Below, piece by piece: positions 1 through 8,295 of a DNA stretch of 64,000 nt. The stretch spans positions 2,108,001 through 2,172,000 of the forward strand of contig CP063848.1 in the NCBI GenBank assembly GCA_015277795.1. Direction: 5' to 3'. The position numbers and the translations under genes are program-made. This DNA comes from Massilia sp. UMI-21 (GTDB lineage Bacteria; Pseudomonadota; Gammaproteobacteria; Burkholderiales; Burkholderiaceae_D). The notes below the pieces were generated by a model that worked only from the letters and a program-made list of their open reading frames with translations, ran no database searches and was not told the origin of the DNA. Every line of letters starts with the position of its first letter. Position 1 is the stretch's first letter.

Positions 1-441
1 CAGCGCGATGCGCCCGATGCGCAGCGCCAGGTCCGGGGTCGCCTGGTACTTGATGTTGGCCCATTCCACGCGCGGGCGGTAGTTGCCGTCCATGTTCTGC
101 TCGCTGACCACCTGCAGCACGCCGGACCAGCGGCCCTGCGACAGGTCGAGCTGGGCGCCGAGGCGGCTGTCGACGTCCGGACTCCAGCGCTCGCTGCGGC
201 CGGCGCCGTTGGCGCGCAGGACCGTCGAGCTGAAATCGGCATCGCGGATGCTGGCGTGCACCGCGCCGAGCGTGCCGAAGCCCGAGAACTTCCAGGCCGG
301 GCCGTGGGGCGCGTCGACCGTGCCCCTGTCGCCGGCGAGCGCATTGCCCGTGACGGCGGCGGCCAGCAGACCATAGGCGAATACGCCGCCACGCAGGGCA
401 GCCGGCAGACGATTGGCGGGGAGGGAAAACGGGTACGTCAT
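1..441 (-). CDS. Porin-like outer-membrane protein, N-terminal part (runs off left edge)
   Basis: An open frame reads leftward from an ATG at 441 to the window edge with no stop, giving about 147 residues of an incomplete protein. The first 36 or so residues look like a signal peptide (basic and hydrophobic stretch, then GNALA before GD). The mature part has alternating polar and aromatic residues typical of beta-strands (WKFSGFGTLG, RVEWANIKYQ), as in porin-like outer-membrane proteins of Burkholderiales. The substrate cannot be told and the C-terminal barrel closure is outside the window. A secreted barrel is likely; the family is inferred from style rather than a diagnostic motif. Confidence 0.6.
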   Translation of the reverse strand, partial: MTYPFSLPANRLPAALRGGVFAYGLLAAAVTGNALAGDRGTVDAPHGPAWKFSGFGTLGAVHASIRDADFSSTVLRANGAGRSERWSPDVDSRLGAQLDLSQGRWSGVLQVVSEQNMDGNYRPRVEWANIKYQATPDLALRIGRIAL

Positions 442-606
442 GGTCGAATCGATGCTGGACGGCGTGGAAAAGCGGGCCCCACCCGGGGCGTGCGACGTCC
501 AGACTTTACCGAACGCAACAGTGAAAGTCGAGCGATTTGCACCCCGGGGCGAGGCGGTCTGACAATCATTGTTGTTCGATGGCAACGTGACCGAATGGCG
601 GTGGAC

Positions 607-1125
607 TCAGGCGGGACCAGCCCAGAGCCGGCCGCCGCCGAGGTCGAGCCAGGTCAGGTAGAGCCGCAGGTCGAACTCGAGCTGGTGGTAGTCGGCCTCC
701 ATCCAGCAGCACAGTTTATAGAAGGCCTTGTCGTGCTCCTTCTCCTTCAGGTGGGCGAGTTCGTGCACGGCGATCATGCGCAGGAATGGCAGCGGAGCGT
801 CGCGGAACACGCTGGCGATGCGGATCTCGCGCTTGGCCTTCAGGCGGCTGCCCTGCACCCGCGAGATCGCGGTGTGCAGGCCAAGCGCGTGCTGCACCAC
901 GTGGATCTTGCTGTCGAACGCGATCTTGGACACCGGTTCGGCCTGGCGCAGGTAGTCGTCCTTGAGCTCCTGCACGTAGGCGTACAGCGCCTTGTCGGTG
1001 CGGATGCCATGGGGCTCGGGGTAGCGCTGCAGGAGCACCTCGCCGAGCTGGCCGGCGTCGATCAGCTGGCCGACCTGGGTACGCAGTTGCTCGGGATAGT
1101 GGGTAAGGTAGGGAAGCTTGTGCAT
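607..1125 (-). CDS. YgjP-like (DUF45/M48-type) metallopeptidase
   Basis: The 172-residue protein carries the zinc-protease signature HELAH at about residues 121-125 with a further His (EKEHDKAFY) six residues later, the arrangement of the YgjP/SprT-like DUF45 family. Family members are soluble cytoplasmic proteins whose substrates are mostly unknown. There is no signal peptide or membrane segment. The ATG at 1125 is preferred because the protein then begins MHKLPYL; the longer frame to 1206 adds only a low-complexity Arg/Ala/Pro tail. It stands alone, about 140 bp downstream (in its own direction) of the KGG-protein gene on the same strand. Family is confident, the biological role is not. Confidence 0.85.
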   Translation of the reverse strand: MHKLPYLTHYPEQLRTQVGQLIDAGQLGEVLLQRYPEPHGIRTDKALYAYVQELKDDYLRQAEPVSKIAFDSKIHVVQHALGLHTAISRVQGSRLKAKREIRIASVFRDAPLPFLRMIAVHELAHLKEKEHDKAFYKLCCWMEADYHQLEFDLRLYLTWLDLGGGRLWAGPA

Positions 1126-1266
1126 GGCGGCCGCAATGTACCACGGCGCCGCAGGTTCGGGTTCGGCAGGAGCACGGCGCCCGCGGGCGCCGTGGTGTGG
1201 ATGCATCGTTGTGGGGACAGCCGCGGGCGGACAGCCGCGGGCGGACAGTCTCGGGCGGACCGCCTG

Positions 1267-1608
1267 TCAGTTTTCCTTTTCGCCCTGGCGGTTGCCGGCC
1301 TGTCTGGCCGCCGCCGCGGCGCGCTGGGCCGATTGCCGGCTTTCGCCGCCCTTGCGCCCGATATCGGCCATGTGCGCGCGGTTGCGGCTGACCGCCTCGC
1401 CGCCTTTCTGTCCGGCGCGGCGCGCTTCTTCGGAATCGAACTCGTGCGCGGTGCCTTTCTGGTGCGCCGCCTGGCCGCCCTTGCTGGCGATCTCGCGCTG
1501 CTGGTTCTGGTCCATTGCCGCGAAACCGCGCTTGGCCGGCGCCTGGCCGCCGTTGCCGCCGCTGCCTTTCTGGGCGCTGCCCTTGCCGTTCTCTTTACTT
1601 GTCGCCAT
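1267..1608 (-). CDS. KGG-repeat stress-induced protein
   Basis: This 113-residue hydrophilic protein is rich in Gly, Lys, Gln and Ala and has repeats of the KGG motif type (IASKGGQAAH, RRAGQKGGEA, IGRKGGESRQ). This matches the GsiB/con-10 family of general-stress, hydrophilin-like proteins. Members accumulate under starvation or desiccation and lack enzymatic motifs. The start is the ATG at 1608, preceded by AAGGAG at good spacing; the longer frame to 1731 lacks such a site. No membrane segment or signal is present. The neighbouring hemerythrin gene on the same strand may share stress regulation, but that is inference. Confidence 0.88.
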   Translation of the reverse strand: MATSKENGKGSAQKGSGGNGGQAPAKRGFAAMDQNQQREIASKGGQAAHQKGTAHEFDSEEARRAGQKGGEAVSRNRAHMADIGRKGGESRQSAQRAAAAARQAGNRQGEKEN

Positions 1609-1738
1609 GTCGCTCTCCTTGTGGTGCCTACGCTGTCGAAGTGGGAAGCCCCGAGCGCGTATGGATGCGCTCGTGCCGTTTAGAGAGGAGGCTGGAGCGT
1701 TAGTTCCTTCACGCCGGGACCGGCAGTGCATTCGGCGG

Positions 1739-2299
1739 CTAGCGCGGGCGCGAGCGGCGTTCGCGCAGGCGGCCGGCCGCCGCGTGCAGGGGGGCGCGCG
1801 GCGCGCAGCCGTCGATCCCGGACGGCGGGGCGGCGAGGTCGGACTCGAGCTGGTCGCGGCGCGCGCGCAGCCGCAATCCGAGCGCCAGCTGGTCGGCGCC
1901 GGAACGGGCGAGCGCCGGGAACAGCAGGGTCTCTTCGAAAGCGACGTGGCGTTCCACTTCCTCGGCCAGCACCGCGACCGTGACGTCGAAGTAGTCGTCG
2001 CCCGGGAACAGGGATTCGAGCTGGTCGATGAGCTCGCGGATGCTGTCGTGTTCCAGCGCCGCGTCTTCGAGCAGGGCGTCGTCGACCACGCTGCCCAGTG
2101 CCGGATAGAACAGCTCGTCCTCCAGCAGGGTGTGCATCAGCACCGTGTCGCACAGATCGTCCACCACGCGGGCGCGCTGCGCTTCTTCTTCGCGATCGAG
2201 CATCGCGAAGGCGTGGAACAGGGCGCGCATGTGCGCATGGTCGGCGCGCAGCTGGGCCAGGATGCCGCCGGGCGGGTCGGGTTGTGGAAGTTGAACCAT
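1739..2299 (-). CDS. Hemerythrin HHE-domain protein
   Basis: The 186-residue protein has the four-helix His/Glu pattern of HHE cation-binding domains: an early HAHMRALFH, a middle HTLLEDELFYPAL, then EHDSIRELIDQLE and ERHVAFEETLLFPAL. Such proteins bind a di-iron centre and are linked to oxygen, nitric oxide or redox stress handling. The last 30 or so residues are Arg-rich and low in complexity. The ATG at 2299 is chosen over the longer frame to 2398 because GAGGTGA lies just upstream and the domain starts soon after. It is a single gene; the stretch to the upstream reductase is about 100 bp. Confidence 0.87.
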   Translation of the reverse strand: MVQLPQPDPPGGILAQLRADHAHMRALFHAFAMLDREEEAQRARVVDDLCDTVLMHTLLEDELFYPALGSVVDDALLEDAALEHDSIRELIDQLESLFPGDDYFDVTVAVLAEEVERHVAFEETLLFPALARSGADQLALGLRLRARRDQLESDLAAPPSGIDGCAPRAPLHAAAGRLRERRSRPR

Positions 2300-2402
2300 G
2301 TTCACCTCGCAAGGAAATGGGCGGGTCAAATCCACGTAGACGCGCCGCGAGAGGATAAGTTCATTCCATGTGCAGGGCGCCGCGCCGAACCGGCCCAACC
2401 GA

Positions 2403-3434
2403 TCAGGCGTCGGCCACCTTGAGCACCAGCTTGCCGAGGTTCTTGCCCTCGAACAGCATCAAGAGGGCTTCGGGGAAGCGCTCGAAGCCCTCGACCACGT
2501 ATTCGATGCTCTTGACGCTGCCTTCCTGCATCCAGGTGGCCAGGGTGGCCACGCCCTCCGGGTAGCGCGCCGCGTAATCGAACACCACCATGCCTTCCAT
2601 GCGCGCGCGGTTCACCAGCAGCGACAGGTAGTTGGCCGGTCCCTTGACCTGGCTGGTGGTGTTGTACTGCGAGATCGCGCCACAGATGACGATGCGCGCC
2701 TTCATGTTGATGCGGGTGAGGACCGCGTCCAGGATCTCGCCGCCGACGTTGTCGAAGTACACGTCCACGCCCTGCGGGCAGTGCTGCTTCAGGCCGGCGT
2801 GCACGGAAGCTTCCTTGTAGTCGATGCAGGCGTCGAAGCCGAGCTGCTCGACCACGAAGCGGCATTTGTCGGCGCCGCCGGCGATGCCCACCACGCGGCA
2901 GCCCATCTTCTTGGCCACCTGGCCGACGGTCATGCCGACCGCGCCGGCCGCCCCCGAGACCACCACCGTCTCGCCGGCCTTGGGCTGGCCGACTTCGCGC
3001 AGGCCGAAGAAGGCGGTCATGCCGGGCATGCCGAGGGTATTGAGCCAGGCCGTGGGCGGCGCCAGCGCCGGGTCGATCTTCGTGAACGCGGCGGTCTTGT
3101 CGTCGGCCGCGCCGGACCAGTAGCGCTGCACTCCGGTGCCACCCAGCACGTAGTCGCCCACCGCGAAACGCGGCGAGCGCGAGGCCACCACCACGCCGAG
3201 CCCGCCGGCGCGCATCACTTCGCCAATCGCCACCGGGCGGATATACGACTTGCCTTCGTTCATCCAGCCGCGCATGGCCGGGTCGAGCGACAGGTACAGC
3301 ACCTTGACGACGATGCCGCCGTCCGCGGCCTCGGGCACGGCTTCTTCATGGAAGGCCCAGTCCTCCTTGCGCGGCAGGCCGAGCGGACGCGCGGCGAGGC
3401 GGAACTGCTGGTTGGGGGGGAATGCATTGGTCAT
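2403..3434 (-). CDS. curA: Zinc-independent NADP-dependent oxidoreductase, CurA/LTB4-dehydrogenase type
   Basis: The 343-residue protein is a medium-chain dehydrogenase/reductase of the leukotriene-B4 12-hydroxydehydrogenase group. It shows the N-terminal pattern LAARPLGLPRKEDW, the region RGWMNEGKSY and the nucleotide-binding segment VSGAAGAVGMTVGQVAKKMG. Zinc-ligand cysteines of classical alcohol dehydrogenases are absent. Members reduce the double bond of alpha,beta-unsaturated carbonyls with NADPH. The symbol is by similarity to the curcumin reductase family and is not a substrate claim. AGGAGA precedes the ATG. The gene diverges from yaeQ over about 130 bp, which must hold both promoters. 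Confidence 0.85.
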   Translation of the reverse strand: MTNAFPPNQQFRLAARPLGLPRKEDWAFHEEAVPEAADGGIVVKVLYLSLDPAMRGWMNEGKSYIRPVAIGEVMRAGGLGVVVASRSPRFAVGDYVLGGTGVQRYWSGAADDKTAAFTKIDPALAPPTAWLNTLGMPGMTAFFGLREVGQPKAGETVVVSGAAGAVGMTVGQVAKKMGCRVVGIAGGADKCRFVVEQLGFDACIDYKEASVHAGLKQHCPQGVDVYFDNVGGEILDAVLTRINMKARIVICGAISQYNTTSQVKGPANYLSLLVNRARMEGMVVFDYAARYPEGVATLATWMQEGSVKSIEYVVEGFERFPEALLMLFEGKNLGKLVLKVADA

Positions 3435-3565
3435 CGCTGTCTCCTGGATGGGAAGATGTTAACAACGTGACTATACCGCCACTTGCCCCGGCCGGCGCGG
3501 CGCGTGCGACAATAGCGGGCTTTCCCCAACCAATCCGCATTGCGCGCATACCGATAACCCCGCTT

Positions 3566-4108
3566 ATGGCTCTCAAGGCAACCATCTACAAGGCCGACCT
3601 GTCGATCGCCGACATGGACCGCAACTACTACGGCGACCACACCCTGACCATCGCGCGCCATCCGTCCGAGACCGACGAGCGCGTGATGATCCGGGTGCTG
3701 GCCTTCGCGCTGCACGCGGACCCGGCGCTCGCCTTCACCAAGGACCTGTTCGACGTCGATGAGCCGGCGCTCTGGCAAAAGGACCTGACCGGCGCCATCC
3801 AGACCTGGATCGAGGTCGGCCAGCCGGACGAGAAGCGCCTCCTGAAGGCGGCCGGACGTTCCGACAAGGTGATCGTGTACAGCTACAGCGCCACCAGCGA
3901 TATCTGGTTCAAGGGCATCGCCAACAAGATCGACCGCGCCCGCAACGTCTCGGTGGTGAACATCCCGAACGAAGCCAGCGTCCAGCTCGAGAAGATGGCC
4001 AAGCGCAACATGCAGCTGCAGTGCACGATCCAGGACGGGCAGGTGTGGCTGACCGACGGCGCGGACACGGTGCTGGTCGAGCGCGAAACCCTGCGCGGCG
4101 TGCGGTAA
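3566..4108 (+). CDS. yaeQ: YaeQ family protein
   Basis: The 180-residue product begins MALKATIYKADL and contains blocks typical of YaeQ: DRNYYGDHTLT, RHPSETDERVM and a C-terminal TIQDGQVWL. The fold resembles PD-(D/E)XK nucleases, and genetic work on YaeQ/RfaH links it to transcription antitermination; its biochemical activity is unsettled. The start at 3566 was chosen because the 48 extra residues of the longer frame overlap the divergent promoter region and look non-coding. The protein is soluble with no signal. It is followed within 40 bp by the copper-chaperone gene, which appears to have its own -10 box. Confidence 0.9.
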   Translation: MALKATIYKADLSIADMDRNYYGDHTLTIARHPSETDERVMIRVLAFALHADPALAFTKDLFDVDEPALWQKDLTGAIQTWIEVGQPDEKRLLKAAGRSDKVIVYSYSATSDIWFKGIANKIDRARNVSVVNIPNEASVQLEKMAKRNMQLQCTIQDGQVWLTDGADTVLVERETLRGVR

Positions 4109-4111
4109 AGC

Positions 4112-4117
4112 TATAAT
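4112..4117 (+). promoter_or_regulatory. -10 box before the PCu(A)C gene
   Basis: A consensus TATAAT lies 30 bp before the ATG of the copper chaperone gene. No good -35 hexamer is visible at 16-18 bp, so only the -10 element is supported. Confidence 0.45.
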
Positions 4118-4146
4118 CGCGGTTCAATCATCCTGGATTGCGTACC

Positions 4147-4632
4147 ATGAAACCTGCATTTGCTCCTGCGTTTTCTCCTGCGTTTGCTCCTGCCTTGTTC
4201 GCCTTGCTCGCCGGCGGCCTGCTGTCGGCCGCCGCCCATGCCCAAGTGACGGTCTCCGAGCCGTGGATCCGCGCCACCGTACCCGCGCAGAAGGCGACCG
4301 GCGCCTTCATGCGCGTGCAGTCGGCGGCGCCCGCGCGCCTGGTCGGGGTGCAGGCCGATGTCGCCGGCCGCGCCGAGCTGCACGAGATGGCCATGGTCGG
4401 GTCGACCATGCGCATGCGCCGGGTGGAGTCGATCGAACTGCCGGCCGGTCAACCCGTGAACCTGGCCAGCGGCGGCTACCACGTGATGCTGTTCGACCTG
4501 AAGCGCCAGGTGAAGGAAGGCGAGAACGTCGACCTGACCCTGCAGGTGCAGGATGCGGCCGGCAAGCGCCAGGACGTCAAGCTGAGCGTGCCGGTGCGGC
4601 CACTGACCTACAGCGCGCACGCCGGGCACTGA
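4147..4632 (+). CDS. Periplasmic copper chaperone PCu(A)C family protein
   Basis: The 161-residue protein has an N-terminal signal peptide ending near AAAHA, then a PCu(A)C (DUF461) domain. The Cu(I)-binding His/Met pattern is present: ELHEMAM, a TMRMRRV segment after ten residues, and GGYHVMLFDL. Family members deliver copper to the CuA site of cytochrome oxidase in the periplasm. The ATG at 4147 is preferred over the upstream TTG at 4138. The signal-peptide coding region is a 12-bp tandem repeat giving PAF/PAFAPAF. The gene converges on the DUF2807 gene with only 5 bp between the stops. No Sco or cytochrome oxidase gene is nearby. Confidence 0.88.
   Translation: MKPAFAPAFSPAFAPALFALLAGGLLSAAAHAQVTVSEPWIRATVPAQKATGAFMRVQSAAPARLVGVQADVAGRAELHEMAMVGSTMRMRRVESIELPAGQPVNLASGGYHVMLFDLKRQVKEGENVDLTLQVQDAAGKRQDVKLSVPVRPLTYSAHAGH
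4153..4194 (+). repeat. 12-bp tandem repeat inside signal-peptide coding region
   Basis: Three and a half copies of a 12-bp unit close to CCTGCGTTTGCT encode a repeated PAFA/PAFS tetrapeptide in the signal peptide. Copy-number slippage would keep the frame and change only signal-peptide length. Confidence 0.8.
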
Positions 4633-4637
4633 ACGGC

Positions 4638-5396
4638 CTAGCGTGGCGCCGCCGCGATGCGGCGCGTCTCTCCGGACCCGATCACCGACCTGCTGACCCG
4701 CGGATCGCCGTAATAGCCGACGTCGCCCGAGCCGACAATGGTCGCGCTCAACTCCTGGCGCGCCCATACGGTGACGTCGCCCGATCCCGCCACGCTGACG
4801 CTCACGCTGTCCGACCGCACCTTGCCCATGTCGACGGTGCCCGATCCGCCGATCGATACCGACAGCTCGCGCGCGCTGCCGTCGCCGGCCTTGAAGCTGC
4901 CGCTGCCGCCCAGGGCCACCGCCACCGATTCGCTGTCCAGCTTGCCCACATCGATCTCGCCCGAGCCGCCCAGGTCGATGCTCAGCTTCGGCGCGCGCAG
5001 CACGGCGGCGTCGATCGACCCGGAGCCGCCCAGCGCCACGCGCTCGATCTGGCGGGCAGTCACCACCACCTTCAGGTTCCTGGTGCGCAGGTTCAGCTTG
5101 CGCCTGGACGGGCGGATCTTGAGGGTGCCGTTCTCCACCACGGTCTCCACCAGCGGCAGCAGGTTGTCGTCGGCCTCGATGGTGACGCCCTCGGCGTCGC
5201 CCAGGCGCAGCTCGAGCTTGCCCGGCATGTCGAACGCCAGGCCGGTGAAGTGCGCGACCTGGCGCGCCTGGCGCTTGACGGTGCCGCTGCCTTGCACCTG
5301 TTCGCCGCTCCAGGGCCAGATACCGGCCGTCGAGGGCAGGCTGGCGGTGACGAACAGGCCGGCAAGCAGGGCGGCCGCGAGGGAGGTCTTCTTCAT
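4638..5396 (-). CDS. Secreted DUF2807 (head GIN domain) protein
   Basis: The 252-residue protein begins with a clear signal peptide (MKKTSLAAALLAGLFVTA...STAG). The mature part is a beta-solenoid-like repeat with regularly spaced GGSGSID, GGSGEID, GGSGSFK, GGSGTVD, AGSGDV and GSGDVGYYG motifs. This is the hallmark of DUF2807, the putative autotransporter head GIN domain, which is periplasmic or surface-exposed and of unknown function. AGGAGA precedes the ATG. It is convergent with the PCu(A)C gene. The function stays open; the family is clear. Confidence 0.85.
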   Translation of the reverse strand: MKKTSLAAALLAGLFVTASLPSTAGIWPWSGEQVQGSGTVKRQARQVAHFTGLAFDMPGKLELRLGDAEGVTIEADDNLLPLVETVVENGTLKIRPSRRKLNLRTRNLKVVVTARQIERVALGGSGSIDAAVLRAPKLSIDLGGSGEIDVGKLDSESVAVALGGSGSFKAGDGSARELSVSIGGSGTVDMGKVRSDSVSVSVAGSGDVTVWARQELSATIVGSGDVGYYGDPRVSRSVIGSGETRRIAAAPR

Positions 5397-5616
5397 GGGT
5401 GTCTCCTGTGTGAAGCGTTTGTCGATGCAGACATCTTAGGAAAGCGCCGAGCCCGGCGCATGCCGAATGCGACGAAGCGCAGGGTCGCGCACCTGGAATG
5501 CGCGCTGGCGTGACAGGCCGGCATGCACGCCGGCAGGCCGGGTGGCTATCCCGAACGCCCGGATTGCACTAGAATCGTCCGCTTTTTGCCCCGGCATGCA
5601 GCCGGTTGAGGAAGCA

Positions 5617-6090
5617 ATGAACCTGATTTTCTTACTGATGGCCTTCTGTGTCGGCATGGCGATGTCGATCCAGGCCGCCGTCAATACCCAGCTGGCCGCC
5701 TCGATCGGCGCCAATTCCGTGGTGGCCGCGTTGGTGTCCTTTGCCTGCGGGACCATCGTCCTGGCCGGCGTGGCAGTCTCGCGCGGCGGGCTGGGACCGA
5801 CCTTTGCGGCCCTGGCCGGCCAGCCGGCCTGGAAGTTCGCCGGCGGATTCCTGGGCGCGGCCTTCGTGTTCGGCACGGTGTTCCTGGCGCCGCGCATCGG
5901 CCTGCTGAGCCTGATCGTGCTGGTGATCGCCGGCCAGCTGCTCACGTCGATGGCGATCGACCACTTTGGCCTGGTCAACATGGCGGTGCGCAAGGTCTCG
6001 AACATCCGGGTCGTGGGTGCCTGCGTGGTGGCGCTGGGGGTGGCGATCACGCTGTTCGGCGAGCGCATCGTTGCAAATCTGGCACGCTGA
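5617..6090 (+). CDS. DMT-superfamily inner-membrane protein, YdcZ/DUF606 type
   Basis: The 157-residue protein is almost entirely hydrophobic, with about five membrane spans, and matches the half-length DMT transporter type DUF606 (YdcZ) by MAFCVGMAMSIQAAVNTQL near the N-terminus and RIGLLSLIVLVIAGQLLTSM in the fourth span. The ATG at 5617 puts the first span right at the N-terminus; the longer frame from 5467 adds 50 polar residues without the look of coding sequence. The substrate is unknown. Such half-size proteins probably work as dimers. It stands alone. Confidence 0.85.
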   Translation: MNLIFLLMAFCVGMAMSIQAAVNTQLAASIGANSVVAALVSFACGTIVLAGVAVSRGGLGPTFAALAGQPAWKFAGGFLGAAFVFGTVFLAPRIGLLSLIVLVIAGQLLTSMAIDHFGLVNMAVRKVSNIRVVGACVVALGVAITLFGERIVANLAR

Positions 6091-6145
6091 GCGGGCAACC
6101 GGAACATTTCTTTCACTTTTGCAATCTTTCGGTGAGGCATGGTCC

Positions 6146-6151
6146 TATAAT
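6146..6151 (+). promoter_or_regulatory. -10 box before the PilT-like gene
   Basis: TATAAT sits 38 bp before the ATG. A TTGCAA occurs upstream but 21 bp away, too far for an ordinary sigma-70 spacing, so only the -10 is supported. Confidence 0.4.
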
Positions 6152-6189
6152 GTCCGGCACCATTCAAACTTTTCCTACGTGCCGGCCAG

Positions 6190-7311
6190 ATGGAATACCA
6201 CCAGTCCTCGCAGATTCCCACCCTGTCGTATATCGAGAACGAAGACCACCCGGTATTCGGGACCCTGGTCGAGCAGATTCTGCACCTGCTGAATTCGCGC
6301 CTGGTGTTCTCGGACATCATCATTCACCAGAACAGTCCGCTGATGCTGCGCCAGCCGAAGGGCCTGGTGGCGGTGACCGATTCGCCGATCACCAAGGAAG
6401 AGCTGGAAGAATTCTTCGACGTCATCGAGCCGAACTGGGCCGAGCGGATCGCGCTGCGCGCCTTCGACCGTTCGATCGACCTGCACACGGCGCGCATCCG
6501 CGCCAACTGCTTCAGCTTCCAGGGCAAGAAGCGCCTGGGTTGCGTGATCCGCCGCTTTCCGAAGGAGCCGCTGGTGCTGTCCGAGCTGGGCCTGTGGCCG
6601 GACGAGCAGGAGTTCGCGCGCCTGGCCAGCGGCCTGGTGCTGATCATCGGCGACACCTGCCAGGGCAAGTCGACCACGATCGCCTCGATGATCGACGAGA
6701 TCAACAGGCAGCGCTCGGGCCACATCATCACCATCGAAGACCCGGTCGAAACCCTGATCCCGCAGCGCAAGTGCATCATCACCCAGCGCGAAGTGGGCGA
6801 GGATGCCGACGTCGCCAGCTACTACCTGGGCGCGCTGGATGCGTTGCGCGAGCGCCCGGACGTGATCGTGATCGGCGAGATCCGCGACGCCGAGACCGCG
6901 CAGGAAGCCCTGGCCCTGGCCGAATCCGGCCCGCTGGTGCTGGCCACGCTGCACGCGCGCTCCACCGAGCTGGGCCTGCAGAAGATGCTGCGCCTGCTCG
7001 GCAATTCGGAAGCCCAGTCGCAGGCCCTGGCGCACGCCCTGCGCGGCGTGCTGTGCCAGGCGCTGTTGCCCTCGGTCGAGGGCAACCGCTACCACCTCGC
7101 CACCGAATGCCTGACCCCCAGCAGCACCGTGATGCGGATGCTGGAAGCGGGCGACGTCGGCGCCATCCGCGCCCACATGAACCTCGGGCGCGACCCCGGC
7201 TGCCACACCATGAACGCCTCGCTGGAGCAGCTGCTGGCGGCGCACAAGGTGCGGGTCGAGGATGCGCGCAACGCCACCACCGACCGGGTGGGCTTCGCCG
7301 ACATGGTCTGA
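6190..7311 (+). CDS. PilT/PilU-like type IV pilus retraction ATPase, unlinked
   Basis: The 373-residue protein is a secretion-type ATPase of the PilT/PilU group. The Walker A is GDTCQGKS, fitting GxxxxGKS but unlike the usual GPTGSGKS. The Asp box IVIGEIRD and the His box LVLATLHARS are intact, and ITIEDPVE follows the P-loop. Family members are cytoplasmic hexamers that power pilus retraction. No other pilus gene lies in the window, so this is an extra, unlinked paralogue. The C-terminal HTMNASLEQLL part is PilT-like. The ORF starts at an ATG without a convincing Shine-Dalgarno site. PilU-like accessory ATPase is the best guess. Confidence 0.82.
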   Translation: MEYHQSSQIPTLSYIENEDHPVFGTLVEQILHLLNSRLVFSDIIIHQNSPLMLRQPKGLVAVTDSPITKEELEEFFDVIEPNWAERIALRAFDRSIDLHTARIRANCFSFQGKKRLGCVIRRFPKEPLVLSELGLWPDEQEFARLASGLVLIIGDTCQGKSTTIASMIDEINRQRSGHIITIEDPVETLIPQRKCIITQREVGEDADVASYYLGALDALRERPDVIVIGEIRDAETAQEALALAESGPLVLATLHARSTELGLQKMLRLLGNSEAQSQALAHALRGVLCQALLPSVEGNRYHLATECLTPSSTVMRMLEAGDVGAIRAHMNLGRDPGCHTMNASLEQLLAAHKVRVEDARNATTDRVGFADMV

Positions 7312-7416
7312 GGGGGGAGGGCCGGCGCCGCGGCGCCGGCATGCATATCCGTTTCCTGTTGCGGCCCTGCGCGGACTGCGGCGATACTCTGCGGCATCGT
7401 CATTCAGGGAGACCCC

Positions 7417-8229
7417 ATGCGCATCCTCCGCACCGCCATGCTGGCGCTGTTCGCCGCCGGCGCGAGCCTGTCCGCCCACGCCCACGCCCACTCCGCCGCC
7501 GCCGCCACCGTTCTCCAGGTCGACGTCGGCACGCCGCTGGCGCGCTTCGCCCTGCTCAAGCCGGGCACCCACCATTACCTGCGCTTCATGCGCACGCCCG
7601 CGAGCGGCGCGGATCAGCCGGCGGGTCAAGCTAAAAACCAGCCGATCGACATCTGGACCCGCGAGATCCGCTTCGAAGAGCGCGACGGCAAGCGCCTGAT
7701 GCGCGTGGTCCAGCGCTGGGACGGCGTGCTGCCGACGCCCTCGACGCGCACCCTCGACTCCTGGTTCGAGGCCGGTACCTTCCGGCCCCTGAGCCACGAG
7801 CGCATCAGCGAGCGCGACGGCAAGCGCGTGGTCGAAGGCTTCGTGTTCGCGCCCGACCGGATCACCGGCATGCGCGAACTGGCGGAGAACACCCGGAAGG
7901 ACCTGGTGGTGGCCTCCGGCGAGCCGACCTACAACTTCGAGACCGACATCGAATTCCTGCAGGCGCTGCCGCTGGCCGAGGGCCTGGATGCGCGCATCAA
8001 CTTCTACCATCCGGGCGGCCCGGCGCCGCAGCGCTACAGCTTCCGCGTCACCGGCTCGGCCGCCATCGCAGGCCCGGGCGGCCCGGTCGACTGCTGGGTG
8101 GTCAAGACCGACTACAACCGTCCGGGCAGCGAATCGACCTTCTGGTTCGCCAAGGGCAGCCAGCTGATGCTGCGCCAGGAAAGCCCGCTGCCGGACGGGC
8201 GCGTGATGGTGAAGACCCTGATCGACTGA
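7417..8229 (+). CDS. Secreted DUF3108-like protein
   Basis: The 270-residue protein starts with a signal peptide (MRILRTAMLALFAAGASLSAHAHA). It has no enzymatic motif that I recognise. The beta-rich body, with FEERDGKRLMRVVQRWDG, DSWFEAGTFRPLSHERI and CWVVKTDYNRPGSESTFWFAK, resembles DUF3108-type periplasmic proteins, where a final motif of this kind precedes a strand that reports a measured value. AGGGAGA precedes the ATG. It follows the PilT-like gene by 105 bp, but shared regulation is not shown. It is a conserved-type hypothetical exported protein. Confidence 0.65.
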   Translation: MRILRTAMLALFAAGASLSAHAHAHSAAAATVLQVDVGTPLARFALLKPGTHHYLRFMRTPASGADQPAGQAKNQPIDIWTREIRFEERDGKRLMRVVQRWDGVLPTPSTRTLDSWFEAGTFRPLSHERISERDGKRVVEGFVFAPDRITGMRELAENTRKDLVVASGEPTYNFETDIEFLQALPLAEGLDARINFYHPGGPAPQRYSFRVTGSAAIAGPGGPVDCWVVKTDYNRPGSESTFWFAKGSQLMLRQESPLPDGRVMVKTLID

Positions 8230-8295
8230 CAGCGCGCGCAGGCGGCGCTCCCCGTGAGCGGCGCCACGTCGAACGCCACCACTACCTTCACCAGC

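Noticed and set aside
1118..2422. Plus-strand frame of 434 codons over the KGG and hemerythrin genes.
   Set aside because: Antisense to two recognised genes with good ribosome sites; translation is Arg/Ala/Pro-rich.
6175..8010. Minus-strand frame of 611 codons across the PilT-like and DUF3108-like genes.
   Set aside because: It spans two genuine plus-strand genes and their gap, which real genes would not do, and has no family features.
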